A stretch of 64,000 nucleotides of DNA from JACDEA01 sp963742585. Its GTDB lineage: Bacteria > Actinomycetota > Acidimicrobiia > Acidimicrobiales > JACDEA01. The DNA lies in assembly GCA_963742585.1 (NCBI GenBank), contig CAVUMI010000006.1, positions 124,001 through 188,000 of the forward strand. The letters run 5' to 3'. Each line of letters opens with the position of its first letter. Within the stretch, counting starts at the first letter, position 1. The notes under the pieces were generated by a model. That model ran no database searches, was not told the DNA's origin, and saw nothing but the letters and a program-made list of their open reading frames with translations. Positions 34,092-41,669 of the stretch are shown here, one piece after another. Position numbers and translations under genes: made by a program.

Positions 34092-35629
34092 GCAATCACC
34101 AAGCGGCGCCGGAACTCGTCGCGGGTCTCGGGAAAGTCGGTACACGTGTGGGCACCCCTGCTCTCTTCCCTCGCCGAAGCGTTGCGTAGCAACGCTTCGG
34201 CGACGGTGACCAGATTCCCGAGCTCGACGGCATCGGGCGGCGTCGCCGCCCGAATGTCGTCGAGCGTGGACGACGTGGAGGCCAGCGAGTCGGCGTCACG
34301 AAGGACCCCAGCTCCGAATGTCATCGTCCGTTGCAGCTCATCGCGCAGCTTCACCGCGTCACCCGCCATTCTCGAGGCAATAGCTGGCCGATTCCGCCAG
34401 CTATTGCCTCGAGAAGTGTCGGCTAGGTCGCGCATGGCGCCGGTGGGCTCGCAGGCGGTCTTGCCGCGGGCGATGGCTTCGACGACGCGCGGGGCGAAGA
34501 CCATGCCCTCGAGCAGCGAGTTGGACGCCAGCCGGTTGGCGCCGTGCACACCGGTGCAGGCAGTCTCGCCGCAGGCCCACAAGTGCGGCAGCGCGGTACA
34601 GCCGTCGAGGTCGGACACGACACCGCCGGAGAGATAGTGCGCGGCCGGCGCGATCGGGAGCCAGTCTTTGGTGGGATCGAGGCCGGCCACCGCCAGCGAC
34701 GCCGCGATGGTGGGAAAGCGCTCGGTAAAGGCCTCGAGCGCGGTCGCGTCCAGCCAGAGATGGTCGACGCCCTGCTCGAGCATGCGCGCGGTCATGGCCC
34801 GGGCCACGACATCCCGGGCCGCCAACTCGTCGACAAACCGGTCACCGCTTCCGTCGCGCAACAGCGCGCCGTGACCGCGCAGGGCCTCGGACAGCAGCGG
34901 GCGGGGCATACGAGGATGGTGAAGCGCCGTCGGGTGGAACTGCATGAACTCGACGTCAGCGACGGCGACGCCGGCGCGCAGCGCCATGGCGATGCCGTCG
35001 CCCGTCGCCTCGGCCGGATTGGTCGTGACGGCAAACAGCTGCCCGGCTCCACCAGTTGCGAGCAACGTATGTGTCGCCCGCACCTCGCGTCGCTCTCCCA
35101 CGACCGACACCGCGCTCACGCCGCGGCAACGGCCGTCCTCGACGATGAGGTCGACCGCCAGCCACTCCTCCAGCAACGCGGCGGCCGTCTCCCGTACCGC
35201 GGCCACCAGCGCCCGCTCGATCTCGGCGCCGGTCGCGGCGCCGCCCGCATGCACGACCCGCGCCGTTGAATGACCGCCCTCGCGGGCGAGTTGAAGCGAT
35301 CCGGTGTGATCGCGATCGAACACCGCGCCGCGCGCGATCAGATCGTTCACCCGTCCTGGCCCTTCGTCGACCAACACGCGCACCGCGTCGACGTCGCACA
35401 AACCCGCCCCCGCGGCCAGCGTGTCGGCCAGGTGCAGGTCGGTTGAATCCTCCTGTTCGCTGAGCACCGCGGCGACCCCGCCCTGTGCCCAGCGGGTGGC
35501 CGACTGCTCCAGCTCACCCTTGGTGAGTACTCCCACGCGCACGCCGGGTTCGGCGGCGGCTTGGACCGCAGCTGACAGCCCGGCTACGCCACTGCCGAGG
35601 ACCAACAGGTCCAGATCGGCGTTAGCCAT
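34088..35629 (-). CDS. nadB: L-aspartate oxidase
   Basis: A 513-residue flavoprotein that oxidises aspartate to iminoaspartate for NAD synthesis. N-terminal FAD motif VLGSGVAGLSAAVQAA; active-site segments are ATRWAQGGVAAVL, VEFMQFHPTALHHPR and HYLSGGVVSDLDG, and the C-terminal helical part has EESRGAHTCTDFPE. Residues about 405-420 (SRGNSWRNRPAIASR), in the variable linker between the FAD part and the C-terminal domain, are coded by a perfect palindrome. The partner nadA is not in the window; nadC follows. Eight-base overlap with panD upstream. Confidence 0.95.
   Translation of the reverse strand: MANADLDLLVLGSGVAGLSAAVQAAAEPGVRVGVLTKGELEQSATRWAQGGVAAVLSEQEDSTDLHLADTLAAGAGLCDVDAVRVLVDEGPGRVNDLIARGAVFDRDHTGSLQLAREGGHSTARVVHAGGAATGAEIERALVAAVRETAAALLEEWLAVDLIVEDGRCRGVSAVSVVGERREVRATHTLLATGGAGQLFAVTTNPAEATGDGIAMALRAGVAVADVEFMQFHPTALHHPRMPRPLLSEALRGHGALLRDGSGDRFVDELAARDVVARAMTARMLEQGVDHLWLDATALEAFTERFPTIAASLAVAGLDPTKDWLPIAPAAHYLSGGVVSDLDGCTALPHLWACGETACTGVHGANRLASNSLLEGMVFAPRVVEAIARGKTACEPTGAMRDLADTSRGNSWRNRPAIASRMAGDAVKLRDELQRTMTFGAGVLRDADSLASTSSTLDDIRAATPPDAVELGNLVTVAEALLRNASAREESRGAHTCTDFPETRDEFRRRLVIA
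34171..34203. repeat. Strong palindrome within nadB coding sequence
   Basis: Perfect 15-base arms, TCGCCGAAGCGTTGC and GCAACGCTTCGGCGA, around GTA. It codes for part of VAEALLRNASARE. Unlike the copy at 34369, this segment aligns without a gap to E. coli NadB, so it is not an insertion. It lies about 80 bases before the nadC start and may shape mRNA stability or coupling. Confidence 0.7.
34369..34415. repeat. Palindromic element, copy B, in frame inside nadB
   Basis: Perfect 20-base arms, TTCTCGAGGCAATAGCTGGC and its complement, around a seven-base loop. The flanks and outer arm match copy A at 6078-6124 (CGCCATTCT(G/C)GAGGCAAT). It is read through in the nadB frame without a stop. Confidence 0.85.
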
Positions 35630-35987
35630 GCACGGCGTGGAGTTCGCTCACCACCTCATTCTTGTCGTCGACGTGCACGATGGCAGGTTGAAAACCCTCG
35701 ATCTCGGCTTCGTCGTAGTCGGCGTAGGTGATGACGATGACCTTGTCGCCGGGATGCACGAGCCGCGCCGCGGCGCCGTTGAGGCAGATTTCGCCCGGGC
35801 CGCCGGGGATGGCGTACGTCTCGAACCGCGCCCCGTTGTCGATGTCGAGCACCGACACCTGCTCCCACTCCCGGATGTCAGCCAGCTCCATCAGCCGGGT
35901 GTCGAGCGTGATCGAGCCGACATAGTTGAGGTTGGCGTCGGTGACCGTCGCCCGGTGGATCTTCGACTTCATCATCCGACGTCTCAT
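35622..35987 (-). CDS. panD: Aspartate 1-decarboxylase
   Basis: A 121-residue pyruvoyl enzyme making beta-alanine from aspartate for pantothenate. The self-cleavage site is the Gly-Ser of NYVGSITLD (Ser26 becomes the pyruvoyl group); MKSKIHRATVTDANL and GDKVIVITYADYDEAE are the other family marks. The start MRRRMMKSK aligns with the MLRTMLKSK of other PanD proteins, which supports ATG 35987, also the ATGA overlap with panC. Confidence 0.96.
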   Translation of the reverse strand: MRRRMMKSKIHRATVTDANLNYVGSITLDTRLMELADIREWEQVSVLDIDNGARFETYAIPGGPGEICLNGAAARLVHPGDKVIVITYADYDEAEIEGFQPAIVHVDDKNEVVSELHAVHG

Positions 35988-36784
35988 GATTTAGGGACTC
36001 CTAGGTTGTCGATGAGGCGCGTGCGACCCAGCCGGGCCGCGACGAGCAAACGAAACTCGGTGTCGGTCTCAACCACTTCGGCGTAGTCGAGCGTTGCCAG
36101 CGGCTCACGGCTGAACACCTCAGCCATTGCGGCACGGGCATTCGGCAAGTCAGCCGCGCCAGCCTGCAGCGCGTAGTGGAGCACGGTGGCCGCAACCCGC
36201 TCGTCAGGCGAGAGGTACGCGTTACGGCTCGACATCGCCAGACCGTCGGCCTCGCGCACGGTCTCACATCCGACCACGTCAACCGGAAAAGAGAGATCGG
36301 CCACCAGGCGACGGACGACCTGCAACTGCTGCCAATCCTTCTCGCCGAAGTAGGCGCGGCACGGTCCCACAATGTTCAACAACTTGGCCACCACGGTGGC
36401 CACACCGGCGAAGTGCGTCGGTCGCGAGTCGCCCTCAAGCCCTTCGCTGACGTCGGCCACGCTGATGCTCGTGAGCACGACGTCCGGGTACATCTCCTCC
36501 GCGTTCGGCACGAACAGATAGCCGACGCCGTGCGCCTCAGCCAGCGCGTGGTCACGATCGAGGTCGCGGGGGTAGGTCGACAGATCCTCACTGGCACCGA
36601 ACTGCAGCGGATTCACGAAGATCGTCGTTGCCACCACGTCGCAGTCGGCTGCGGCGCGGTCCATGAGCGATGCGTGCCCGGCGTGCAGATAGCCCATGGT
36701 CGGAACCAGCCCCACCGTGCGCCCCGCGGCGCGCTCGACATCGAGCGTCTTGCGGAATCCGTCGATGGTCTCGATCAGCTCCAT
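35984..36784 (-). CDS. panC: Pantothenate synthetase
   Basis: A 266-residue ligase joining pantoate and beta-alanine with ATP. Motifs: GLVPTMGYLHAGHASLMDRA with the HIGH-like HAGH, FVNPLQFGASEDLSTYPRDL, YFGEKDWQQLQVVRRL and the KMSKS-like AMSSRNAYLSPDER. Length is a little short of the usual 280. It overlaps the upstream DUF2520 gene by ten bases and panD downstream by four. panB is not present in this window. Confidence 0.95.
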   Translation of the reverse strand: MELIETIDGFRKTLDVERAAGRTVGLVPTMGYLHAGHASLMDRAAADCDVVATTIFVNPLQFGASEDLSTYPRDLDRDHALAEAHGVGYLFVPNAEEMYPDVVLTSISVADVSEGLEGDSRPTHFAGVATVVAKLLNIVGPCRAYFGEKDWQQLQVVRRLVADLSFPVDVVGCETVREADGLAMSSRNAYLSPDERVAATVLHYALQAGAADLPNARAAMAEVFSREPLATLDYAEVVETDTEFRLLVAARLGRTRLIDNLGVPKS

Positions 36785-37506
36785 GCCCGCGCTCCCGATG
36801 GTGCCAGCCGTTTCGCCAGTTCGACCATGGCCTCGTATGCGGCGCGCTCCTCGGCTGGGAGCGCGTCGATGTGGCGGGCGACGGTGGCCCAGTCGCCGCG
36901 CGCCACCGGCCCGGTGAGCGCGTCACGCGGCCCGAGCTCGGCAACGTTGTCGAGTGACGCCCGCGCCAGGTCGAGGTAGGCGTCCAACGGGACGCCGGCC
37001 TCTGCCGCTACCCGCTCGACTTGTCCGAGAAGCGCGACGAGATGGTTCGACGCGATGACGGCCGCCGCGTGGTGCTGTACACGTTTGTCATCAGCCACCG
37101 TGATCGCTCGACCTTCCAGCGCGCCGACGATCTGGCCGGCGACGGGATCGCCCGAGATCGCGAACCACGCGCCCACGAGCCGTTCGGCCCCGACCACGGG
37201 CTCCGGCAGCGCGACCAGCGGATGCACCGAGGCCCGCCGCTCATGGGGCGCCAGGACGTCGAGGCCCAGCGAACCGGCGAGATGAACAACGGCGACACCC
37301 GGGGATGGGCGCACCGTGGCGGCCACCTCGGCAATGGCCGCGTCGGGGGTCGCGATGACCACCACATCGGCGCCTGCGGCAGCGCCAGCGACGTCTTCAT
37401 CGCGGCCGATCGGCGCCAGCGCGCGCCACCCGGCGCGTTCGAGCGCCAACTGAAGCGACCGCCCGGCTCGGCCGGGCCCGACCACTCGGAGTGTGGGCAA
37501 GCGCAT
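36775..37506 (-). CDS. Rossmann-fold/DUF2520 protein
   Basis: A 243-residue two-domain protein: an NAD(P)-binding part (LRVVGPGRAGRSLQLALERAG, DVVVIATPDAAIAEVA) and a helical C-terminal DUF2520 part (HHAAAVIASNHLVALLGQVERVA). The architecture is like ketopantoate or pyrroline-5-carboxylate reductases. It sits directly before panC in mycobacteria too (Rv3603c). A ketopantoate-reductase-like step in pantothenate synthesis is an attractive guess from context, but not established. Confidence 0.83.
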   Translation of the reverse strand: MRLPTLRVVGPGRAGRSLQLALERAGWRALAPIGRDEDVAGAAAGADVVVIATPDAAIAEVAATVRPSPGVAVVHLAGSLGLDVLAPHERRASVHPLVALPEPVVGAERLVGAWFAISGDPVAGQIVGALEGRAITVADDKRVQHHAAAVIASNHLVALLGQVERVAAEAGVPLDAYLDLARASLDNVAELGPRDALTGPVARGDWATVARHIDALPAEERAAYEAMVELAKRLAPSGARAWS

Positions 37507-37555
37507 CGTTCCTGACGTTCCAGCCCCCGTCGCCGGGGTGCCGTTCGTACGCCGC

Positions 37556-37999
37556 TCAGTGTAGCTGGCCGGCGGGGCGCACCGTTCGGTCGACCGGCGC
37601 CTCGGGCACGAGGTCCGGCGCCAGGTCGTGGAGCGGGATCAGCACGAAACCCCGTTCCCACATCCGCGGGTGGGGCACGATCAGGTCGGGCTCATCGAGC
37701 ACCCAGTCGCCCACCAGGAGGACGTCGACATCGAGCGGCCGCGGCCCCCAACGCTCGCCGCGGACCCGGCCGGCCGCGGTTTCCAAACGATGGGCGATGC
37801 CGAGCAGCTCGCGCGGCGAACGCGCCGTCTCCAGCTCGACCACCAGGTTGAGGTACTTGTCCTGATCGGTCGGGCCGCCCACCGGGTCGGTTTCGTACAC
37901 CGGGGACACCGAGACCACGTCGGGGAGGTCGGAGACCGCGTCCCGCAGGTACTGCCACCGATCTCCCAGGTTGGAACCCAGCCCGAGAAACGCTCGCAT
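37556..37999 (-). CDS. folK: HPPK (6-hydroxymethyl-7,8-dihydropterin pyrophosphokinase)
   Basis: A 147-residue enzyme that transfers diphosphate from ATP to hydroxymethyl-dihydropterin. Motifs: FLGLGSNLGDRWQYLRDA, SPVYETDPVGGPTDQDKYLN, and the signature RWGPRPLDVDVLLVGD. The start ATG shares one base with the folB stop (TAATG). Between its end and DUF2520 start it leaves no room for an independent strong promoter, so the fol and pan genes are probably one message. Confidence 0.96.
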   Translation of the reverse strand: MRAFLGLGSNLGDRWQYLRDAVSDLPDVVSVSPVYETDPVGGPTDQDKYLNLVVELETARSPRELLGIAHRLETAAGRVRGERWGPRPLDVDVLLVGDWVLDEPDLIVPHPRMWERGFVLIPLHDLAPDLVPEAPVDRTVRPAGQLH

Positions 38000-38355
38000 T
38001 AAGGACGCGTGATCTGGACGGCGACGTGGTCGACGGCGACTGACAGCGGCGGTCGCAGCTTGCGCACCGTCACCGTCACCGACGTCGCTCGTCGGTCGGC
38101 GAGGGCGAGTTCGGCAATGCGCTCCGCGAGCCGTTCGATGAGCGCATGGCGCTCGCCGGTGATACAGCCAGCCACCATGTCGGCCAGTACGCCGTAATCG
38201 GCGGTGTCCTCAAGCCGATCAGATCCGCCGGCGGCCTTCAGGTCGAGCGAGAGGTCGACATCGACTTCGAAGGGTTGTGGTCGCTGCTGCTCCTCCGGCA
38301 GCACGCCGTGCACGCCCATGGCCCGCACCCCGCGAAGCTGGATCACGTCGGTCAT
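37999..38355 (-). CDS. folB: Dihydroneopterin aldolase
   Basis: A 118-residue enzyme that splits dihydroneopterin to hydroxymethyl-dihydropterin and glycolaldehyde. The family pattern is IQLRGVRAMGVHGVLPEEQQRPQPFEVDVDLSLD with the later lysine in TVRKLRPPLSVAVDHVAV. Normal length. It follows the phosphatase-like gene by six bases and precedes folK with a one-base overlap. Confidence 0.95.
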   Translation of the reverse strand: MTDVIQLRGVRAMGVHGVLPEEQQRPQPFEVDVDLSLDLKAAGGSDRLEDTADYGVLADMVAGCITGERHALIERLAERIAELALADRRATSVTVTVRKLRPPLSVAVDHVAVQITRP

Positions 38356-38361
38356 CGGCGG

Positions 38362-38856
38362 TCAGAGATCGGGGATGAGGGCGATCAGCTGACGGCCCGG
38401 CGGGCCCATCTGCCGGTGGACCATCTGCTCGACGATGGTGATGGCCTGCGGGCCTTCCGTCAGCAGCCCCATCCACAACAGGTAGCCGCCCATGACGCCC
38501 ATGAGCCGGTCGCCGAGTTCTTCCTGGTGCACGAGCACTTTCTCGCCGGCGGCCAACCAATTCTTGAGGTGGCCGTAGAGGTCCGGCAGCACTTGGTGGG
38601 GATCGTCGTGGGCGCCAAAGGGGAAGTGCGCCCACTGGACGGCGAACTCGTCATAGGCGTGAAGGTTGTGCGGCGATGACAGCAGCGACACGATGCGGCT
38701 GAACTGCTGTTCGCGCAGCCAGATGATCTCCTCCTGGCGGCGCACCGGACGGTGGTTCCGGGCGTAGCCGCCCGGACGCTCGCTGATCGCGAGCTGGTCC
38801 TTGATGATCCAGCAGAAGTTGCGGGGGGCGATCCCGGCCGCCCATTTGCCCCTCAT
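38362..38856 (-). CDS. Dual-specificity-phosphatase-like protein lacking the catalytic Cys
   Basis: A 164-residue protein with the layout of a compact tyrosine/dual-specificity phosphatase: LAISERPGG, EIIWLREQQFSRIVSLL, HFPF, then GEKVLVHQEELGDRLMGV and GGYLLWMGLLTEGPQAI. The active P-loop HCx5R is kept in spacing as His110-Gln111-x5-Arg117, with glutamine in place of the nucleophilic cysteine. It is therefore probably a pseudo-enzyme that binds a phosphoryl ligand. It overlaps folP by four bases (ATGA). The family assignment is by pattern, so moderately sure. Confidence 0.6.
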   Translation of the reverse strand: MRGKWAAGIAPRNFCWIIKDQLAISERPGGYARNHRPVRRQEEIIWLREQQFSRIVSLLSSPHNLHAYDEFAVQWAHFPFGAHDDPHQVLPDLYGHLKNWLAAGEKVLVHQEELGDRLMGVMGGYLLWMGLLTEGPQAITIVEQMVHRQMGPPGRQLIALIPDL

Positions 38857-39629
38857 GGTCGAATCACGCCGCCACCCCCGCGACGCGCTGCCGCGCGCAC
38901 CGTCTCGGCGACATCATGCACCCGCACCATCGAGACGCCGCGGAGCATCGACCAGGTGGCAACGGCGAGCGACGCGGCCAACCGATCCTCCACCGGTGCG
39001 TCGCCGGTGAGCCGGCCCAGGAAACCCTTGCGGCTCGCGCCGATTACGACCGGCCACCCGGTAGCGACGAAAGCGCCCAGGTGATGCAGCAGGGCGAGGT
39101 TGTGCTCGCTGGTCTTGCCAAAGCCAATGCCTGGATCGATCCAGATCTCGGCGACCCCAGCCGCCTGCCCCATCTCGGCCCGCTCGACGAGGAAGTCCCG
39201 TACCTCGGCGACGACATCGCCGTACGTGGGCCGATCCTGCATCGTCCGCGGCGTGCCCTGCATATGCATGGCAATCCACCCCGCGCCCAGCCCGGCGGCC
39301 ACCTCGTGCAGCATTGCGCTCACGTCGTTGATGATCGTGGCCCCGGCCGCCACCGCGGCCGCGGCGACGGCCGGCTTCGCGGTGTCGACGGACAGCCGCA
39401 CGTGCGTGGCCAGCGCTTCGACGACCGGTATGACCCGCTCGAGTTCCTCGCGCTCATCCACGGGCTCGGAGCCGGGCCGCGTCGACTCACCGCCCACGTC
39501 GATGATGTCAGCGCCCGCGGCCACCAGCCGGAGCCCCTGCTCGACCGCCGCGGCGCGGTCGAGCCAGCGCCCGCCGTCGGAAAAGGAGTCGGGCGTGACG
39601 TTCAGCACACCCATGACCAGACATGGCAT
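38853..39629 (-). CDS. folP: Dihydropteroate synthase
   Basis: A 258-residue TIM-barrel enzyme that joins p-aminobenzoate to the pterin diphosphate; target of sulfonamides. Motifs: VMGVLNVTPDSFSDGGRW, GADIIDVGGESTRPGSEPV, SVDTAKPAVAAAAVAAGATIINDV, IWIDPGIGFGKTSEHNLAL, and the substrate loop VVIGASRKGFLGRLTG. Normal length. It begins the folP-phosphatase-folB-folK run. Confidence 0.96.
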   Translation of the reverse strand: MPCLVMGVLNVTPDSFSDGGRWLDRAAAVEQGLRLVAAGADIIDVGGESTRPGSEPVDEREELERVIPVVEALATHVRLSVDTAKPAVAAAAVAAGATIINDVSAMLHEVAAGLGAGWIAMHMQGTPRTMQDRPTYGDVVAEVRDFLVERAEMGQAAGVAEIWIDPGIGFGKTSEHNLALLHHLGAFVATGWPVVIGASRKGFLGRLTGDAPVEDRLAASLAVATWSMLRGVSMVRVHDVAETVRAAARRGGGGVIRP

Positions 39630-39695
39630 TCCAAGAGCCAGAGTAGGCCCCGGCCAGGCCGAAACGGCCGCCTATCGACCGACAAATCGCCCGAA

Positions 39696-41051
39696 TCAGC
39701 AGCCTGAGCAGTTGTTCGGCGTGTTGCCGGTGATGGTCGAGTTCTGCTGCGTCAGTGTGCCGCTGAGCCGGTAGACGCCGCCGCCGACACCACCCGCCGT
39801 GCCGGCGCTGTTCTGCGAAACCGTGGAACTGACCAGCTTCGTGGTGCCGCCGCCGATCGCCACGCCGCCGCCATTGCCGCCGGCACCCGCCGTGCCGTTC
39901 ACGCTGGCCCCGGCCGTGCCCGTGGACCCGCCGCTGCCTCCCGACCCGCCGGTCCCGGTGCCGCCCAGGCCGCCGTTGCCCGCGGTGTTCGCGGTCACGC
40001 TCGATGTTCCGATGGTCGTCCCACCGACGGAAACAACGCCGGCTCCCGTGCCACCGGCGCCACCGCGACCACCCGTGCCGCTGCCGCCCTTCCCGCCGGC
40101 ACCCGCGTTGGCGGGTGTGATGGACGGGCCACCGTTACCACCGGCGCCGCCGGTGCCGGTGCCGCCCGCGCCACCCGCGCCGGTCGCGTTGCCCGAGATC
40201 GTCGAAGCGCTGATGGACATGGTGCCGGTATTCAAGATGGCGCCGCCCGTCCCGCCGGTGCCGCCCGCGCCGCCGGTCGCCGACCCGCCGCTGCCACCGG
40301 GGCCACCCCGGGAGCTCCCCGATCCGCCGTTGCCCCCCTTCCCGCCGATCGCCGCGCCACCGTTCCCACCTGCGCCGGTCGCATTGCCGGTGATTGTGCT
40401 GGCGATCACGGTGAGGGTGCCGATGTTGTAGATGCCGGCACCATTGCCACCGCGACCACCGGCCGCGGCCTTCGCGCTGGAACCCCCACCCCCGGTGCTG
40501 CCAACCGTGCCGGAACCGCCCCCGTTGCCCCCCGCACCGCCGGCGGCGGTAGATCCGTCGCCTCCGGCCCCGGTCTGGTTGCCCGTCACCGTGACCTGGT
40601 CGAGCGTCAAACTGCCCGCGTTGGCCAGCCCGCCGCCGCCTATCGCGTCACCGCCGCCGGCCCGTCCGGGCGGTGTAGTGCCGTTGGCCACGGTGAGGGA
40701 CTTCAGGGTCAGCTTCCCCGTCGAGCGGATCTCGAAGATCCGGAACGCCGGCGTCCCGGTCGCGGAGCTGCGGGCGATCGTCGCACCCTGGCCGTCGATC
40801 GTGGCGGTCTTGGCGATCGGGGGAAGCCCGTTCGGCCCGTTGGGCCCGGTCGAGTTGACCGAGGTGAGGGTGTACGTGCAGCCGGCACCGAGCACGATCG
40901 TCGAGGTCGAGGCGGCGTTGGCGGCGTTGATGGCCGCCACCAGCCCGGAGACGCTGCCGCAGGCGACCACCGTGTCCGCCTTTGCCGCGGCGGGCAGCCA
41001 GCCCAGCACCGTCACACCCGCGAGTACCGCCGCACCAATCAGCCGCCGCAT
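39696..41051 (-). CDS. Secreted glycine-rich parallel beta-helix protein (PGRS-like)
   Basis: A 451-residue protein with a signal sequence (ending about KADT). The body repeats a unit of the kind I-x-N-x-GT-(L/M)-T-(L/V)-x-x-STI-x-GN followed by runs of GGxGG; five or so such beta-helix turns alternate with glycine-rich inserts, e.g. GAGGNGGAAIGGKGGNGGSG. It ends TITGNTPNNCSGC, the usual finish for actinobacterial right-handed beta-helix repeat proteins. The glycine runs resemble mycobacterial PE_PGRS but no PE domain is present. It interrupts the folate genes between folE and folP. A surface or adhesive role is inferred. Confidence 0.8.
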   Translation of the reverse strand: MRRLIGAAVLAGVTVLGWLPAAAKADTVVACGSVSGLVAAINAANAASTSTIVLGAGCTYTLTSVNSTGPNGPNGLPPIAKTATIDGQGATIARSSATGTPAFRIFEIRSTGKLTLKSLTVANGTTPPGRAGGGDAIGGGGLANAGSLTLDQVTVTGNQTGAGGDGSTAAGGAGGNGGGSGTVGSTGGGGSSAKAAAGGRGGNGAGIYNIGTLTVIASTITGNATGAGGNGGAAIGGKGGNGGSGSSRGGPGGSGGSATGGAGGTGGTGGAILNTGTMSISASTISGNATGAGGAGGTGTGGAGGNGGPSITPANAGAGGKGGSGTGGRGGAGGTGAGVVSVGGTTIGTSSVTANTAGNGGLGGTGTGGSGGSGGSTGTAGASVNGTAGAGGNGGGVAIGGGTTKLVSSTVSQNSAGTAGGVGGGVYRLSGTLTQQNSTITGNTPNNCSGC

Positions 41052-41087
41052 AGCCGACCCCCTTCTCCCGGGGCCGAGAGTACCGGC

Positions 41088-41669
41088 TCAGCTGCGCCCG
41101 AAGATCAGCTGCATGGCTTCGGCCCGCGTAGCCGGGTCGGTGCGAAACAGCCCGTGGACCGCCGAAGTCAGGGTGGTGGTGCCCGGCTTGCGGATCCCCC
41201 GCATCGACATGCAGAGGTGCTCGGCCTCGATCACCACCAGCACGCCCCGCGGCTGCAGCACGCGTTCAATCGTGTCGGCGACCTGCGTGGTGAGCCGCTC
41301 CTGCACCTGGGGGCGGCGCGCATAGGTCTCCACAACGCGAGCCAGCTTCGACAGGCCCGTAATGCGCCCGTCCTTGTTGGGGATGTACGCGACGTGCGCC
41401 TTACCGGCCCACGGTGCGAGATGGTGCTCGCAGATCGAATAGATCGGGATGTCGCGCACCATCACCATCTCGTCGTGACCGGCTTCGAAGGTGACGGTCA
41501 ATAACTCGTCGGCGTCTTCGCCCAACCCACCGAAGACCTCGGCGTACATGTTGGCCACGCGCTCGGGCGTTCGCTGCAGCCCGTCGCGGTCTGGATCCTC
41601 ACCGATCGCCTCGAGGATCTCGCGGACCGCCTTCTCGATGCGGCCCTTGTCGACGGCGTCCTCGCTCAC
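41088..41669 (-). CDS. folE: GTP cyclohydrolase I (FolE type)
   Basis: A 193-residue first enzyme of folate synthesis. Motifs: LQRTPERVANMYAEVFGGL, IYSICEHHLAPWAGKAHVAYIP (zinc-binding Cys and His), SKLARVVETYARRPQVQERLT, and VLVVIEAEHLCMSMRGIRKPG with the second cysteine. Standard length. The GTG start overlaps ftsH by four bases; ftsH-folE adjacency is also mycobacterial. Confidence 0.96.
   Translation of the reverse strand: MSEDAVDKGRIEKAVREILEAIGEDPDRDGLQRTPERVANMYAEVFGGLGEDADELLTVTFEAGHDEMVMVRDIPIYSICEHHLAPWAGKAHVAYIPNKDGRITGLSKLARVVETYARRPQVQERLTTQVADTIERVLQPRGVLVVIEAEHLCMSMRGIRKPGTTTLTSAVHGLFRTDPATRAEAMQLIFGRS

Noticed and set aside
39799..41325. Proline-rich open frames opposite the glycine-rich beta-helix gene
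   Set aside because: PPAPP runs are the reverse complement of GGxGG codons; no start signal or other feature.
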